64,000 nucleotides of DNA, taken from assembly GCF_000373585.1 (NCBI RefSeq), contig NZ_KB891896.1, forward strand, positions 138,842-202,841, given 5' to 3'. Source of the stretch: Streptomyces sp. MspMP-M5 (GTDB lineage: Bacteria > Actinomycetota > Actinomycetes > Streptomycetales > Streptomycetaceae). Below are positions 15,421-23,664 of this stretch, piece after piece (position 1 is the stretch's first letter; each line of letters begins with the position of its first letter). A program made the position numbers and the translations under genes. The notes beneath the pieces were generated by a model, which worked only from the letters and a program-made list of their open reading frames with translations, was not told where the DNA came from and ran no database searches.

Positions 15421-16564
15421 AGGTGCGGCCCTTCCAGGCGGCGCCGTGCCCCCGGTAGTGCTGCACGGCCGAGTCCACGGTCATCAGGAGGTAGAGCAGC
15501 GCGGTGAACGGGAGCAGCGGCGCCGCCCAGGGCGGCTGCCGGTAGTGGCGCAGCATCGGCAGGTACGTCCCGCACATCACCGCCCAGGCCGCGCCGCCCA
15601 GGCCCGCGGCCACCGGGTCGCCGGCCGCGAGTCCGGCCAGCAGGGCGGCCGGCGGCACCAGGTAGACCAGCACCAGCCCCAGGACCGTGGCCAGCAGGAG
15701 CAGCGGCCGGTGGCGGAGTTGCGCGTAGGCGCTGCGGGAGACCATCCGCCACAGTTCCGCCAGCCGCGGGTACGGGCGCACGCTGCGCACCCGGTCCGCC
15801 AGCCCCAGCCAGATGCATCCGCCGGAGCGCTGGACCGCCCGCGCCAGCGACACATCGTCGATCACCGCGTGCCGGATCGCCTCCGGGACGCCCGCCCGCT
15901 CCGCCGCCTCCCGCCGCAGCAGCACGCAGCCGCCGGCCGCCGCCGCGGTCCGGGCGCCCCGCCGGTTGACCCACCGGAACGGGTAGAGCTGGCCGAAGAA
16001 GAACACGAAGGCCGGCACGATCAGCCGCTCCCAGCCGGTCACCACCCGCAGCCGGGCCATCTGCGACACCAGGTCCAGCCCGTGGGACCGGGCCGCGGCC
16101 ACCAACTCCCGCAGGCTGTCCGGCTCGTGGGCGATGTCGGCGTCGGTCAGCAGGAGGTACTCGGGGGCGGTGCGCTCCCGCGCCAGCGCGATGCCGTGCC
16201 GGACCGCCCACAGCTTTCCCGTCCAGCCCGGCTCCGGCTCGCCGGGCGAGGCGACGGTCAGCGGCAGCCCGCCCCCGGCGGTCGCCAGCTCGCGGGCGAG
16301 CCCGCCCGTGCCGTCCGTGCTCCCGTCGTCGATCAGGAACACCTCGGCCCGGCCCGGGTACTTCTGCGCCAGCAGCGTCGGCAGGCTCGCCGGCAGCACC
16401 GCGGCCTCGTCCCGCGCCGGCACCACCACCGCCACCGACGGCCAGCGGTCCGGATCCCGGCGGGCGGGCAGCCGGACGTCGGTCCGCCAGAAGAAGCCCT
16501 GCCCCAGCAGCAGCCACACCCAGGCCACCAGGGACACCGCGGCGATCCACTCCATCGCGTCCAC
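15407..16564 (-). CDS. HpnB-like family 2 glycosyltransferase
   Basis: A 385-residue membrane glycosyltransferase of the hopene-associated HpnB type. It has an N-terminal membrane helix (WIAAVSLVAWVWLLLGQGFF), then a GT-A domain with VAVVVPARDEAAVLPASL, the diphosphate-binding IDDGSTDGT and the metal-binding LLTDADIAHEPD, then at least three C-terminal membrane segments. HpnB members sit in hopanoid loci and are thought to transfer sugars to hopanoid lipids. No other hopanoid gene is nearby, so the lipid acceptor is uncertain. Start GTG 16564 or ATG 16555; neither has a strong ribosome site. Confidence 0.8.
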   Translation of the reverse strand: MDAMEWIAAVSLVAWVWLLLGQGFFWRTDVRLPARRDPDRWPSVAVVVPARDEAAVLPASLPTLLAQKYPGRAEVFLIDDGSTDGTGGLARELATAGGGLPLTVASPGEPEPGWTGKLWAVRHGIALARERTAPEYLLLTDADIAHEPDSLRELVAAARSHGLDLVSQMARLRVVTGWERLIVPAFVFFFGQLYPFRWVNRRGARTAAAAGGCVLLRREAAERAGVPEAIRHAVIDDVSLARAVQRSGGCIWLGLADRVRSVRPYPRLAELWRMVSRSAYAQLRHRPLLLLATVLGLVLVYLVPPAALLAGLAAGDPVAAGLGGAAWAVMCGTYLPMLRHYRQPPWAAPLLPFTALLYLLMTVDSAVQHYRGHGAAWKGRTYGTL

Positions 16565-16691
16565 GGCCGCAGTCTGCCCCACCGGGGCCGCCGCGGGCCG
16601 GTGCCCGACACGGACTCGCGGCCCCCGCCCCCTTCCGGTCCTTTCCGGGCCGGTATGACAAGTAGGGCGGCCCGTTGAGTAAAGTGTCCGG

Positions 16692-17489
16692 GTGAAGATC
16701 GCGCTGATGGACTCCGGAACCGGCCTGCTCCCGGCGGCCGCCGCCGTGCGGCGCCTGCGGCCGGACGCGGACCTGGTCCTCTCCACCGACCCCGACGGCC
16801 TGCCGTGGGGCCCGCGCACCCCCGACGACGTCACCGCGCACGCCCTGGCCGTCGCCCGGGCCGCCGCCGCGCACCGGCCGGACGCGCTGATCGTCGCCTG
16901 CAACACCGCCTCCGTGCACGCGCTGCCCGCGCTCCGTGCCGAGCTGGAGCCTGCCATCCCGGTCATCGGCACCGTCCCGGCGATCAAGCCGGCCGCAGCC
17001 GGCGGCGGCCCGGTCGCCATCTGGGCCACCCCCGCCACCACCGGCAGCCCCTACCAGCAGGACCTGATCGCCCGTTTCGCCCAGGGCGTCACGGTCGCCG
17101 GTGTGCCCTGCCCGGGCCTCGCCGACGCCGTCGAGCAGGCCGACGAGGACGCGATCGACGCCGCGGTGGCCGCCGCCGCCGAGCGCACCCCGCGCGACAT
17201 CCGGTCCGTCGTCCTCGGCTGCACCCACTACGAACTGGTCGCCGAACGCATCCGTGCCGCCCTCCAGCAGCCCGGCACCCCGCCGCTGGTCCTGCACGGC
17301 TCCGCCGAGGCGGTCGCCGCCCAGGCACTCCGCCGGATCGGCGCCGAACCAGCCCCCGCGGCCGCCCCCACCGGCACCCTCGACGTCCTCCTCAGCGGCC
17401 GCCCGGGCACGCTCCCCGAGGTGGTCCTGGCCTATGCGGAGGGCCGGCTGCTCGCCGGCGCCGTCCCGGCCGCGCCGCGCACGGTGTGA
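16692..17489 (+). CDS. Glutamate/aspartate racemase family protein
   Basis: A 265-residue Asp/Glu racemase-fold protein. Both catalytic cysteines are present: Cys70 in ACNTAS and Cys177 in GCTHYE. The N-terminal Asp7-Ser8 (ALMDSGTG) is the substrate-binding counterpart of the usual DSGVGG in MurI. The sequence after it (LVLSTDPDGLPWGPRTPDDV) is more divergent than in housekeeping MurI, so a secondary glutamate racemase or related amino-acid racemase is likely. Translation starts at GTG 16692. It is transcribed divergently from the HpnB-like gene. The DNA before it (16660-16691) is locally AT-richer and may contain the promoter. Confidence 0.8.
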   Translation: MKIALMDSGTGLLPAAAAVRRLRPDADLVLSTDPDGLPWGPRTPDDVTAHALAVARAAAAHRPDALIVACNTASVHALPALRAELEPAIPVIGTVPAIKPAAAGGGPVAIWATPATTGSPYQQDLIARFAQGVTVAGVPCPGLADAVEQADEDAIDAAVAAAAERTPRDIRSVVLGCTHYELVAERIRAALQQPGTPPLVLHGSAEAVAAQALRRIGAEPAPAAAPTGTLDVLLSGRPGTLPEVVLAYAEGRLLAGAVPAAPRTV

Positions 17490-17555
17490 CGCAGCGCCTG
17501 CCACCCGGGCCCATCGGCCGGGCCCCGGGGTGCGAAGGCGCGTACGCTGCGTCTC

Positions 17556-18170
17556 ATGAGGGACCACCCCCAGGAGGGGGCCGCAGCCCCCGGTGAGCGC
17601 GGAAGTACGGACGGTGTACCGGCCGGTGGACGACCGGCCGGCGGCGCGCATGCGGAGATTCCCGAGGTCTGGCACGGCCGGGCGTCCAACCGCGTCCAGT
17701 GGCTGCTGGCCTCCGTGGGCGCGGCCTGCCTGGCGCTGGGCGTCGCCCTCGCCGTGAACAGCACCTGGACCTCCGGGCTGGCGCCCCTGGTGATGGCCGT
17801 GGTCGGCTGTGTCGCGGCCGGGCTGCTGGTGCTCTTCGGCACCCTCGCCTTCGTCCATGTCGCGGTCCGGGTGGACGCGGACTGCCTGGAGGTGCGGTGC
17901 GGCCACATGGGCCTGCCGCGCCGCCGAATCCCGCTGGACAGCGTCGTCGACGCGGACTTCGCGCCCCGGGTCACCCCGCGCCACTGGGGCGGCTGGGGGT
18001 ACCGCTGGCGGCCCGAGCAGGGCACGGCCGTGATCGTCCGCCGCGGTGAGGCGATGGTGCTCCGGCTCGGTGACGGGCGGACCTTCACCGTCACCGTCGA
18101 CGATGCCGAGGGCGCGGTGCGCTGCGTCCGCGCGCGGCTCCGACTGCGCCGCCCGGCGTCGGCGGGCTAG
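17556..18170 (+). CDS. Two-helix membrane protein with PH-like C-terminal domain
   Basis: A 204-residue protein. Residues 1-45 are hydrophilic. Two membrane helices follow (about 48-70, WLLASVGAACLALGVALAV, and 77-102, LVMAVVGCVAAGLLVLFG), and then a soluble domain with strands typical of bacterial PH-like proteins (VDADCLEVRCG, IPLDSVVDADF, GTAVIVRRGEAMVLRL). The function of this streptomycete family is not established, and a membrane-surface scaffold is plausible. The ATG at 17556 lies 66 nt after the racemase gene, so the two may share a transcript. Confidence 0.7.
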   Translation: MRDHPQEGAAAPGERGSTDGVPAGGRPAGGAHAEIPEVWHGRASNRVQWLLASVGAACLALGVALAVNSTWTSGLAPLVMAVVGCVAAGLLVLFGTLAFVHVAVRVDADCLEVRCGHMGLPRRRIPLDSVVDADFAPRVTPRHWGGWGYRWRPEQGTAVIVRRGEAMVLRLGDGRTFTVTVDDAEGAVRCVRARLRLRRPASAG

Positions 18171-18242
18171 GGGGCGAGGTCCGGACCGGGGGCGAGGTCG
18201 TGGGCGGCGCCGGGGCCGGTGATCGTCCCGTAGGGTCGGGGC

Positions 18243-18734
18243 ATGGCGACGCCCGATTTCATCCGTGACCTCCGGACCGACATCGGCACCAAGCTGCTGT
18301 GGCTGCCCGGGGTGACCGCGGTGGTCCTCGACGACGCCGGCCGGGTGCTGCTGGGCCGGCGGGTCGACACCGGCGACTGGTCGGTGATCGGCGGCATCCC
18401 GGAGCCCGGCGAGCAGCCGGCCGAGACCGCGATCCGCGAGGTGTACGAGGAGACCGCGGTCCGGGTCGTCCCCGAGGGGGTGGTCCTCGTCGAGGCTTTG
18501 CCGCCGGTGCGGTACCCGAACGGCGACGAGTGCCAGTTCCTGGACGTGACACTGCGCTGCCGGGCGGTCGGCGGCGAGGCGCGGGTCAACGACGACGAGT
18601 CGCTGGAGGTCGGCTGGTTCTCCCTGGACGCCCTCCCGGAGCTGGAAGACTACGCGCGCACCCGGATCGAGAAGGCGCTCGCGGGCGGGCCGACCTGGTT
18701 CCAGGGGATGGCCGTGCCGGACTCACTCATCTAG
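18243..18734 (+). CDS. Nudix hydrolase
   Basis: A 163-residue Nudix hydrolase. The Nudix box spans residues 51-73: Gly51, Glu57, Arg65-Glu66 and Glu69-Glu70 are in the required positions, with Ala replacing the usual final glycine. It hydrolyses a nucleoside-diphosphate-linked substrate. The N-terminal extension (DFIRDLRTDIGTKLLWLPGV) is typical of a common streptomycete ADP-ribose/8-oxo-dGTP-like subgroup, and the exact substrate is unknown. The last codons (D-S-L-I-stop) lie in DNA identical to the end of the adjacent 174-bp mobile element, so its C-terminus was probably remodelled by insertion. Confidence 0.88.
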   Translation: MATPDFIRDLRTDIGTKLLWLPGVTAVVLDDAGRVLLGRRVDTGDWSVIGGIPEPGEQPAETAIREVYEETAVRVVPEGVVLVEALPPVRYPNGDECQFLDVTLRCRAVGGEARVNDDESLEVGWFSLDALPELEDYARTRIEKALAGGPTWFQGMAVPDSLI

Positions 18735-18908
18735 ATGAGTGAGTCCGAAGTCCCGCCTGCCCCGCGGCGTCTGGCACGGCGCCTCGCGGCGTTGCCGAAC
18801 CGTCCCGATAGCCCCGCTATCAGGCCGCTCCGGCGCCTTGCGATGCACCGCACCAGACGCCGCGGGGCCCGCCCTTCGGGCGGACGACGGGACTTCGGAC
18901 TCACTCAT
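18735..18908 (+). mobile_element. MITE-like element, copy 1 (174 bp, CTAG flanks)
   Basis: The 21-bp terminal inverted repeats are perfect (starting atgagtgagtccgaagtccc) and flanked on both sides by CTAG (18731-18734 and 18909-18912). Inner inverted arms (ccccgcggcgtctgg with its complement) and a GATAGC/GCTATC hairpin are present. No coding capacity is seen. The left CTAG contains the TAG stop of the Nudix gene. A copy of the same length lies inverted at 31348-31521. The 4-bp CTAG fits the YTAR target of IS5-group transposases, which would act in trans. That family assignment is inference. Confidence 0.85.
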
Positions 18909-18948
18909 CTAGGAGTCACTCGTCCAGGGACCGGCGGCCGGCCGGGCC

Positions 18949-19473
18949 CTACAGCTCGGTGGTCGACGGCTCCCCGGGGAGCGAGGGCTCGTCGGGCGCG
19001 CCGGGCTCGTCCGGGGGGCCGCTGGGGCCGGGCTGCTGGCCGGAGTCCTCGGTGTGCATCGCGCGTTCGCCCTGCCGGCACTCGGTGACCCAGGTGCCGG
19101 TGGGGCCGCCGTCGTACTGGCAGGCCCAGCCCCGTACGGCCAGCGATCCCGGGTGCCCGGCCGACTGCGGCGGCGCCCGCAGGAAGAACTCCTTCATCAC
19201 CGCGCGGGCCTCGTCACAGCCCACCGTGCCGCCCGCGCCGGGGTCCGCGTAGAGGGCGACGCCGTGTGCCTTGCCCAGTGCGTCGGCAATGGCGCCGCAG
19301 CTCACCGGCTGGCCCGGGATGGTGGGGGAGTCCTGCGGGCCGGGTGCGTCGGACGCCCCGCCCGGGTTGGACGCCGACGCGGTGGCCGGCGCCTCCTCGC
19401 GGTCCTCCCCGGTCCCGCAGCCCGCGGCGGCCAGGGCGAGCAGCACAGTCGGCACGGCGATGAGCCTCCGCAT
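18949..19473 (-). CDS. Secreted lipoprotein of unknown function
   Basis: A 174-residue protein with a lipoprotein signal peptide: MRRLIAVPTVLLALAAAGC, with the lipobox LAAAGC placing the lipidated cysteine at residue 19. A Ser/Pro/Gly-rich spacer follows, then a small domain with four cysteines (in PVSCGAIADALG, VGCDEARAV, GWACQYDGG and VTECRQGER) likely forming two disulfides, and a Pro/Gly/Glu-rich C-terminus. Export to the outer membrane leaflet is firm and the function is unknown. AAGGAGG lies 6 nt before the ATG at 19473. A 12-bp inverted repeat at 19533-19593 lies in its upstream region. Confidence 0.8.
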   Translation of the reverse strand: MRRLIAVPTVLLALAAAGCGTGEDREEAPATASASNPGGASDAPGPQDSPTIPGQPVSCGAIADALGKAHGVALYADPGAGGTVGCDEARAVMKEFFLRAPPQSAGHPGSLAVRGWACQYDGGPTGTWVTECRQGERAMHTEDSGQQPGPSGPPDEPGAPDEPSLPGEPSTTEL

Positions 19474-19532
19474 GTCGGCCTCCTTGTGGCGGCGGCGCGC
19501 GGTGGGCGCGCTGCGTCGTTCGACGCTGGGGC

Positions 19533-19593
19533 CTGTCCGATGGGCAATGGCCGGGGCCGCGGCGCGGCCTTTCGGCCCTGACCCATCGGACAG
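19533..19593. repeat. Inverted repeat upstream of the lipoprotein gene
   Basis: ctgtccgatggg (19533-19544) pairs perfectly with cccatcggacag (19582-19593). The 37-bp interior is GC-rich with further local dyads (ggccgcggcgcggcc). It lies 60 bp upstream of the lipoprotein start and could be a regulator site, a cruciform, or a degraded small repeat element. Confidence 0.5.
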
Positions 19594-19837
19594 ACCGTAG
19601 GAGGCCCGCGGGGGCGGGGCGATCCGGGGCGGCCGTTCGGGTGAACGGCGCGGCGCCCGCGGCCGGGCGCCGGGCGGTGGCCGGCAGCTCCCTGGCGCTG
19701 GACGGGGGCTGGACCGCGCACGGAGCGGCGCCGGCGGACTCCGGCTCCGGATGCGGGTGGTGGGGAGCTGCGGCAGCGTGGATGCGAAGCCCCACACGGT
19801 CGCCCCGCCGCCCGCCCGTACCTCCGTCGTCATCGTT

Positions 19838-20150
19838 CGTCGTCATCGTTCATCGAGCGGCGGCCGCGGGCCGGGTTCGTCGAGGAGTGGGCGGTACGGG
19901 CGCCGGCCCGGCACGGGCTCGCCGACCGGCTGCTCGAACGGGCCGCTACCCAGGGCGAGTTCGAGTTCCGCTTCGACGGCGGGCGGCACACGGTGTGGAC
20001 CGCCCGGCTCCCGGGCCGTCGGCATTTCGTCCATCCGCAGCCGCTGTTGGTCGAGCCGCTGTTGGTCGGCGATCTCCTCGCCAGATCGGTGCATCGGACG
20101 GTGGCGGTCCGCCAGCGGCCGGGTGCGGGGCGCGGAAGCGGCGCGCTCGG
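19838..20150 (+). pseudogene. Possible decayed coding region
   Basis: This is part of a 690-bp interval (19474-20166) without an intact gene. In the plus-strand frame reading FIERRPRAGFVEEWAVRAP onward, third codon positions are over 90 percent G/C for about 90 codons, as in real genes. No usable start codon with a ribosome site is present upstream, and there is no recognisable domain. A perfect 13-bp tandem duplication (cgtcgtcatcgtt at 19825-19837 and 19838-19850) lies at its 5' edge and would shift frame. It is probably the remnant of a lost gene. The remainder of the interval shows only the inverted repeat at 19533-19593. Confidence 0.3.
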
Positions 20151-20166
20151 CCGCTGTACGGGCGCG

Positions 20167-20601
20167 TCAGGCGGTCGCGTAGACGCGGTTGGCGAATTCG
20201 GCGACCTGGGCGTCGGTGAGGTTCTTGGCCAGGTTGGCCTCGGTGATCATGCCCACCAGTTGGTGACCGCCCTTGACGTCGATCACCGGGAGGCGCTTGA
20301 TCCGGTGCTGTTCCATGGTGCGCAGGACATCGCCGGCGTCCGCTTCGGCGTCGATCCAGTGGATCTTGCTCTGCATGCTTCCGGCCTGCACCGTCGCCGG
20401 GTCGATGCCCTCGGCACAGCACTTGATGACGATGTCACGATCGGTGATCATCCCCGTCAGCTTGTTGTTGTCACCGCAGATCGGCAACGCGCCGACCTTC
20501 AGGTCGCGCATCATCTGCGCCGCGTCCTTCAACGACTGGTGCGCGCCGACGCATTGCACTCCGCCGGTCATGATGTCCCGGGCTCGCAGGTTGCCGGCCA
20601 T
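20167..20601 (-). CDS. CBS-domain protein (Hrp1-like)
   Basis: A 144-residue protein made of one CBS pair. The first motif runs RDIMTGGVQCVG through LKVGALPICG to GMITDRDIVIKC, and the second from WIDAEADAGDV through IKRLPVIDV to LVGMITEANLA. This size and layout match hypoxic-response protein 1 of mycobacteria and similar streptomycete stress proteins, which bind adenine nucleotides. GGGAGGAATC precedes the ATG at 20601, an excellent ribosome site. It is divergent from the baeRF3 gene across a 385-bp region containing tandem repeats and is likely stress-induced with its neighbours. Confidence 0.85.
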   Translation of the reverse strand: MAGNLRARDIMTGGVQCVGAHQSLKDAAQMMRDLKVGALPICGDNNKLTGMITDRDIVIKCCAEGIDPATVQAGSMQSKIHWIDAEADAGDVLRTMEQHRIKRLPVIDVKGGHQLVGMITEANLAKNLTDAQVAEFANRVYATA

Positions 20602-20986
20602 GATTCCTCCCGCTGTCACAGGGTTCTTCAGGGTTCGTCAGGAGTTCTTCTCAGGGGTTCTCCGGAGTGTTTCGGAGTGTTCCTCGGGTGGCGTCCGCGG
20701 AGTGTTCCTCGCATGGCATCCGCGTGGTCCGCGGGGCGCCCACACTTCGATGACACCATGGATGGCGCAAGGTCGCTTCTGGGGCGGGGACGCCGTCGGC
20801 CGGGCCGAAAACCGGCTGCCGCACGGCCTGGACGTCACTGCCGCCGCACCTGCTGCCGCACCGGGGAAACGGGCATATCGTGCATAGTGTGGTAGGGCGC
20901 CGGGGGCCGGACGAGGCTACTCGTGAATCCGTTCGGGAATCCGCTCACCGAAGTTCGTGAATCCGCTCACCGAAAGAAGGGTTCCG
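20602..20986. promoter_or_regulatory. Divergent promoter region with tandem repeats (CBS / baeRF3)
   Basis: This is 385 bp without a gene. A 25-bp unit beginning cggagtgttcctcg is tandemly repeated at 20673-20697 and 20698-20722 with three mismatches, and a partial third copy lies just upstream. On the baeRF3 side, gaatccgctcaccgaa occurs at 20937-20952 and 20959-20974 (22-bp period) with a partial copy near 20924. Both sets are candidate regulator-binding arrays for the two divergent genes. Confidence 0.5.
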
Positions 20987-22102
20987 ATGCATGCTGCGCT
21001 GAGCCCCGCTGAACTCGCCAAGCTTCGCCGGCAGCGGCCCTATCCGGCCGTGTCGGTGCTGATGCCCACGCATCGCCGTGAGCCGGACAGTGCACAGGAC
21101 CCGGTCCTGCTGCGGAACATGCTCGCCGAGGCCAAGGAGCGGCTGCAGGCCGATCCGGACGTCTCCAGGGAGCGACGGATCGACGTCATCGAGCAGTTGG
21201 ACAAGGCGGCGGCGGAGGTCGATCTGACGCACGCCGAGGAGGGCATGGTCCTCTTCGCCGCACCCGGGGAGCACCAGGTGTGGTCGCTGGGCCGCACGGT
21301 CCCGGCCCGGGTGGTGCTCTCGGACACCTTCCTCACCCGCAATCTCGTCGCCGCGCACGCCGCCGAGCACCCGTTCTGGGTACTGGCGCTCTCCGCCGAT
21401 CACGTCAGCCTGTGGAGCGGCGCGGCGGACCGCCTCACCGAGCTGCGGCGCGGCGGCTTCCCGCTGACCCGCAGCCTGGTCGATCCCGACCCCGAGGACC
21501 AGTTGCAGGTGGGCGAGGTGCCCAGCACCTTCAGTGACGAGCACACCCGCAAGTTCCTGCGGGAGGCGGACACCGCGCTGGCCACCGTCCTCAAGGCCGA
21601 CCCGCGGCCGCTGTACGTGGTCGGCGAGGCGGCGGCGCTCTCGCTGCTCGACGACGCGGGCACGGTCATGCGGGGCGGCACCGGCACCAAAGTCACGGTG
21701 ACGCAGGTACCGCAGGCCGGGCTCGCCGCCGGGCCGCCCGAGCCGCTCTGGCAGGCCGTCCGCCCGTACGCGGAAAAGCGCGCGGACGCCGAAGTCACCG
21801 ATGTGCTGGCCGAGCTGGACCGGGCGCGCGGGCGCCGGGCCTTCGCCGCCGGGCTGGACGAGATCCGGCAGAACGCGGAGACCGGCCGGGTCGCCCTGCT
21901 GGCCGTGGAGGAGAACTACCAGGAGACCGTACGGGACACCGGCGGCCATCTGACGCCGGCCGCGCCGGGTGAACCGGACGCCGTCGACGACATCGTGGAC
22001 TCGATCGTGGAGCGGTCGCTGGACACCGGCGCGGAGGTGCGTTTCGTACCGGACGGCGTGCTCGCCGAGGTGGGCGGGATCGCGGGGACGCTGCGGTATT
22101 AG
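20987..22102 (+). CDS. Bacterial archaeo-eukaryotic release factor family 3 (baeRF3) protein
   Basis: A 371-residue protein. It begins with AELAKLRRQRPYPAVSVLMP, typical of the baeRF3 group of bacterial homologues of the archaeo-eukaryotic peptide-chain release factor eRF1. The middle has DHVSLWSGAADRLTEL and the later core reads RPLYVVGEAAALSLLDD and VALLAVEENYQ. Such proteins are thought to act on stalled or hibernating ribosomes in stress, and direct evidence is scarce. GAAAGAAGG precedes the ATG at 20987. It is followed by a strong bidirectional terminator. The CBS and phosphoribosyltransferase/hydrolase neighbours suggest a dormancy-type stress locus. Confidence 0.75.
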   Translation: MHAALSPAELAKLRRQRPYPAVSVLMPTHRREPDSAQDPVLLRNMLAEAKERLQADPDVSRERRIDVIEQLDKAAAEVDLTHAEEGMVLFAAPGEHQVWSLGRTVPARVVLSDTFLTRNLVAAHAAEHPFWVLALSADHVSLWSGAADRLTELRRGGFPLTRSLVDPDPEDQLQVGEVPSTFSDEHTRKFLREADTALATVLKADPRPLYVVGEAAALSLLDDAGTVMRGGTGTKVTVTQVPQAGLAAGPPEPLWQAVRPYAEKRADAEVTDVLAELDRARGRRAFAAGLDEIRQNAETGRVALLAVEENYQETVRDTGGHLTPAAPGEPDAVDDIVDSIVERSLDTGAEVRFVPDGVLAEVGGIAGTLRY

Positions 22103-22116
22103 CAACGGCCGGCGGT

Positions 22117-22157
22117 ACCAACAGTGGTCAACGGGTTGCCCGTTGACCACTGTTGGT
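22117..22157. terminator. Bidirectional terminator
   Basis: A perfect 19-bp stem (22117-22135 with 22139-22157) closes a 3-nt loop (ttg), placed between the convergent ends of the baeRF3 gene and the phosphoribosyltransferase-hydrolase gene. No T-tract follows, as is usual in Streptomyces. Confidence 0.85.
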
Positions 22158-22206
22158 GATGTGGCTGTTGTGTTGGTGATGCGGCTGTTGCCACCTGGCG
22201 GCGCCG

Positions 22207-23550
22207 CTACGCCGGGAGCAGATGGAAGTGGCGGGTGAACCAGTCGCGGGCGAGGGTGGACACCCTGTCCAGGGCTCCCCGCTCCTCGAAGAGGTGGGTC
22301 GCGCCGGGCACGACTTCGAGCCGGTTCTCGCAGACCAGCGCGGACTGCGCCTGGCGGTTGAGATCCAGTACCAGGGTGTCGGCGCCGCCGACGATCAGCA
22401 GCGTCGGGGCTTGTACGGCGGAGAGCAGCGAGCGTCCCGCGAGGTCGGGGCGGCCGCCGCGGGAGACCACGGCGCCGATGTCCGCGTCGGGGTAGGCGGC
22501 GGCCCGCAGGGCGGCCGCGGCGCCCGTGCTCGCGCCGAAGTAGCCGATCGGGACGCTCTCCCGGGCGCGCAGCCAGCGGGTGGCCTCGGCCAGCCGGCGG
22601 GCCAGTGTCTCGATGTCGAAGACCTTGGCGCGGTCGGCCTCCTCGGCCGGGGTGAGCAGGTCGAAGAGGAGGGTGCCCAGGCCCGCGCGGTTCAGGGCGG
22701 TGGCCACCGCGCGGTTGCGCGGGCTGTGCCGGCTGCTGCCGGAGCCGTGCGCGAACATCACGACCGGCCCGCCCGGTACCGGCAGGGTGAGATCCCCGAC
22801 GAGCCGGACCGGTCCGGCCTCGATCCGCACCTCCTCCCAGTCGCCCGCGCGGTGCGCCGTCGTCGTACGGGGGCCGTGCCTCGTACCGGACCGGGCGACG
22901 GTGGTGCCGCTCGCGGCCTGGGACAGCAGGGAGACCACCTCGTCGTCGGAGGTCTGCGAGAAGTCCTCGTACCACTCGCCGACCGCCGCGAACGCATACG
23001 GGGTGGACAGGCAGACGAACTCGTCGGCCGCGGTGCGCAGGCGCTCGGCGGCGTCCGGCGGGGCCACCGGCACGGCCAGTACGACCCGGGCCGCGCCCTG
23101 GGCGCGGACCACCTGGCAGGCGGCCGCCGCGGTCGACCCGGTGGCGATGCCGTCGTCGACGACGATCGCGGTCCGGCCGTCGAGCGGCAGCCGCGACCGG
23201 CCGGCCCGGAACCGCTCGGCCCGGCGCGAGAGTTCCGCCTCCTCGGTGCGCTGCACGGCCTCGACGTCCTCGGGCGCGACCCGGCCCCGGCGGATGATGT
23301 CGTCGCTGAGGACCCGTACGCCGCCCTCGCCGATCGCGCCGAAGCCCAGTTCCCGCTGGTACGGGACGCCGAGCTTGCGGACCACGATCACATCGAGCGG
23401 GGCACGCAGCGCCTGGGCCACCTGATAGGCGACGGGGACGCCGCCGCGCGGCAGGCCCAGGACGACGGGTTCTTCCTTCTCCAAGTGGCGCAGCGCCTCG
23501 GCGAGCCGCCGTCCGGCGTCCGCGCGGTCAGTGAACAGCACAGTGTGCAC
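22207..23550 (-). CDS. Phosphoribosyltransferase / alpha-beta hydrolase fusion protein
   Basis: A 447-residue fusion. Residues about 5-215 form a type I phosphoribosyltransferase with the PRPP loop AIVVDDGIATGST at 128-140. Residues about 240-447 form a dienelactone-hydrolase-like domain with the oxyanion segment VVMFAHGSGSS, the nucleophile elbow GYFGASTGAA (Ser341), an aspartate in VGGADTL and a histidine in GATHLFEE. The same fusion occurs in mycobacterial DosR-regulated proteins, whose substrates are unknown. Translation starts at GTG 23550 with GGGTAGGGG just upstream. Convergent with baeRF3; both probably belong to a redox or dormancy regulon. Confidence 0.85.
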   Translation of the reverse strand: MHTVLFTDRADAGRRLAEALRHLEKEEPVVLGLPRGGVPVAYQVAQALRAPLDVIVVRKLGVPYQRELGFGAIGEGGVRVLSDDIIRRGRVAPEDVEAVQRTEEAELSRRAERFRAGRSRLPLDGRTAIVVDDGIATGSTAAAACQVVRAQGAARVVLAVPVAPPDAAERLRTAADEFVCLSTPYAFAAVGEWYEDFSQTSDDEVVSLLSQAASGTTVARSGTRHGPRTTTAHRAGDWEEVRIEAGPVRLVGDLTLPVPGGPVVMFAHGSGSSRHSPRNRAVATALNRAGLGTLLFDLLTPAEEADRAKVFDIETLARRLAEATRWLRARESVPIGYFGASTGAAAALRAAAYPDADIGAVVSRGGRPDLAGRSLLSAVQAPTLLIVGGADTLVLDLNRQAQSALVCENRLEVVPGATHLFEERGALDRVSTLARDWFTRHFHLLPA

Positions 23551-23664
23551 CCCCTACCCAGGGGAGACGAAAGCCACGTCCACACCTAAATCTGGAATAG
23601 CCCCGTCCCGGTCGTTCCGCAAGCCGCGCTGGTCAACGAGCCGGGCGGTCAACGAGCCGGGTGG

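Noticed and set aside
18735..18908. A transposase or small protein gene inside the 174-bp element
   Set aside because: Open frames of 60-70 codons exist on both strands, but they have no ribosome sites and follow the inverted-repeat structure. No transposase motif is present.
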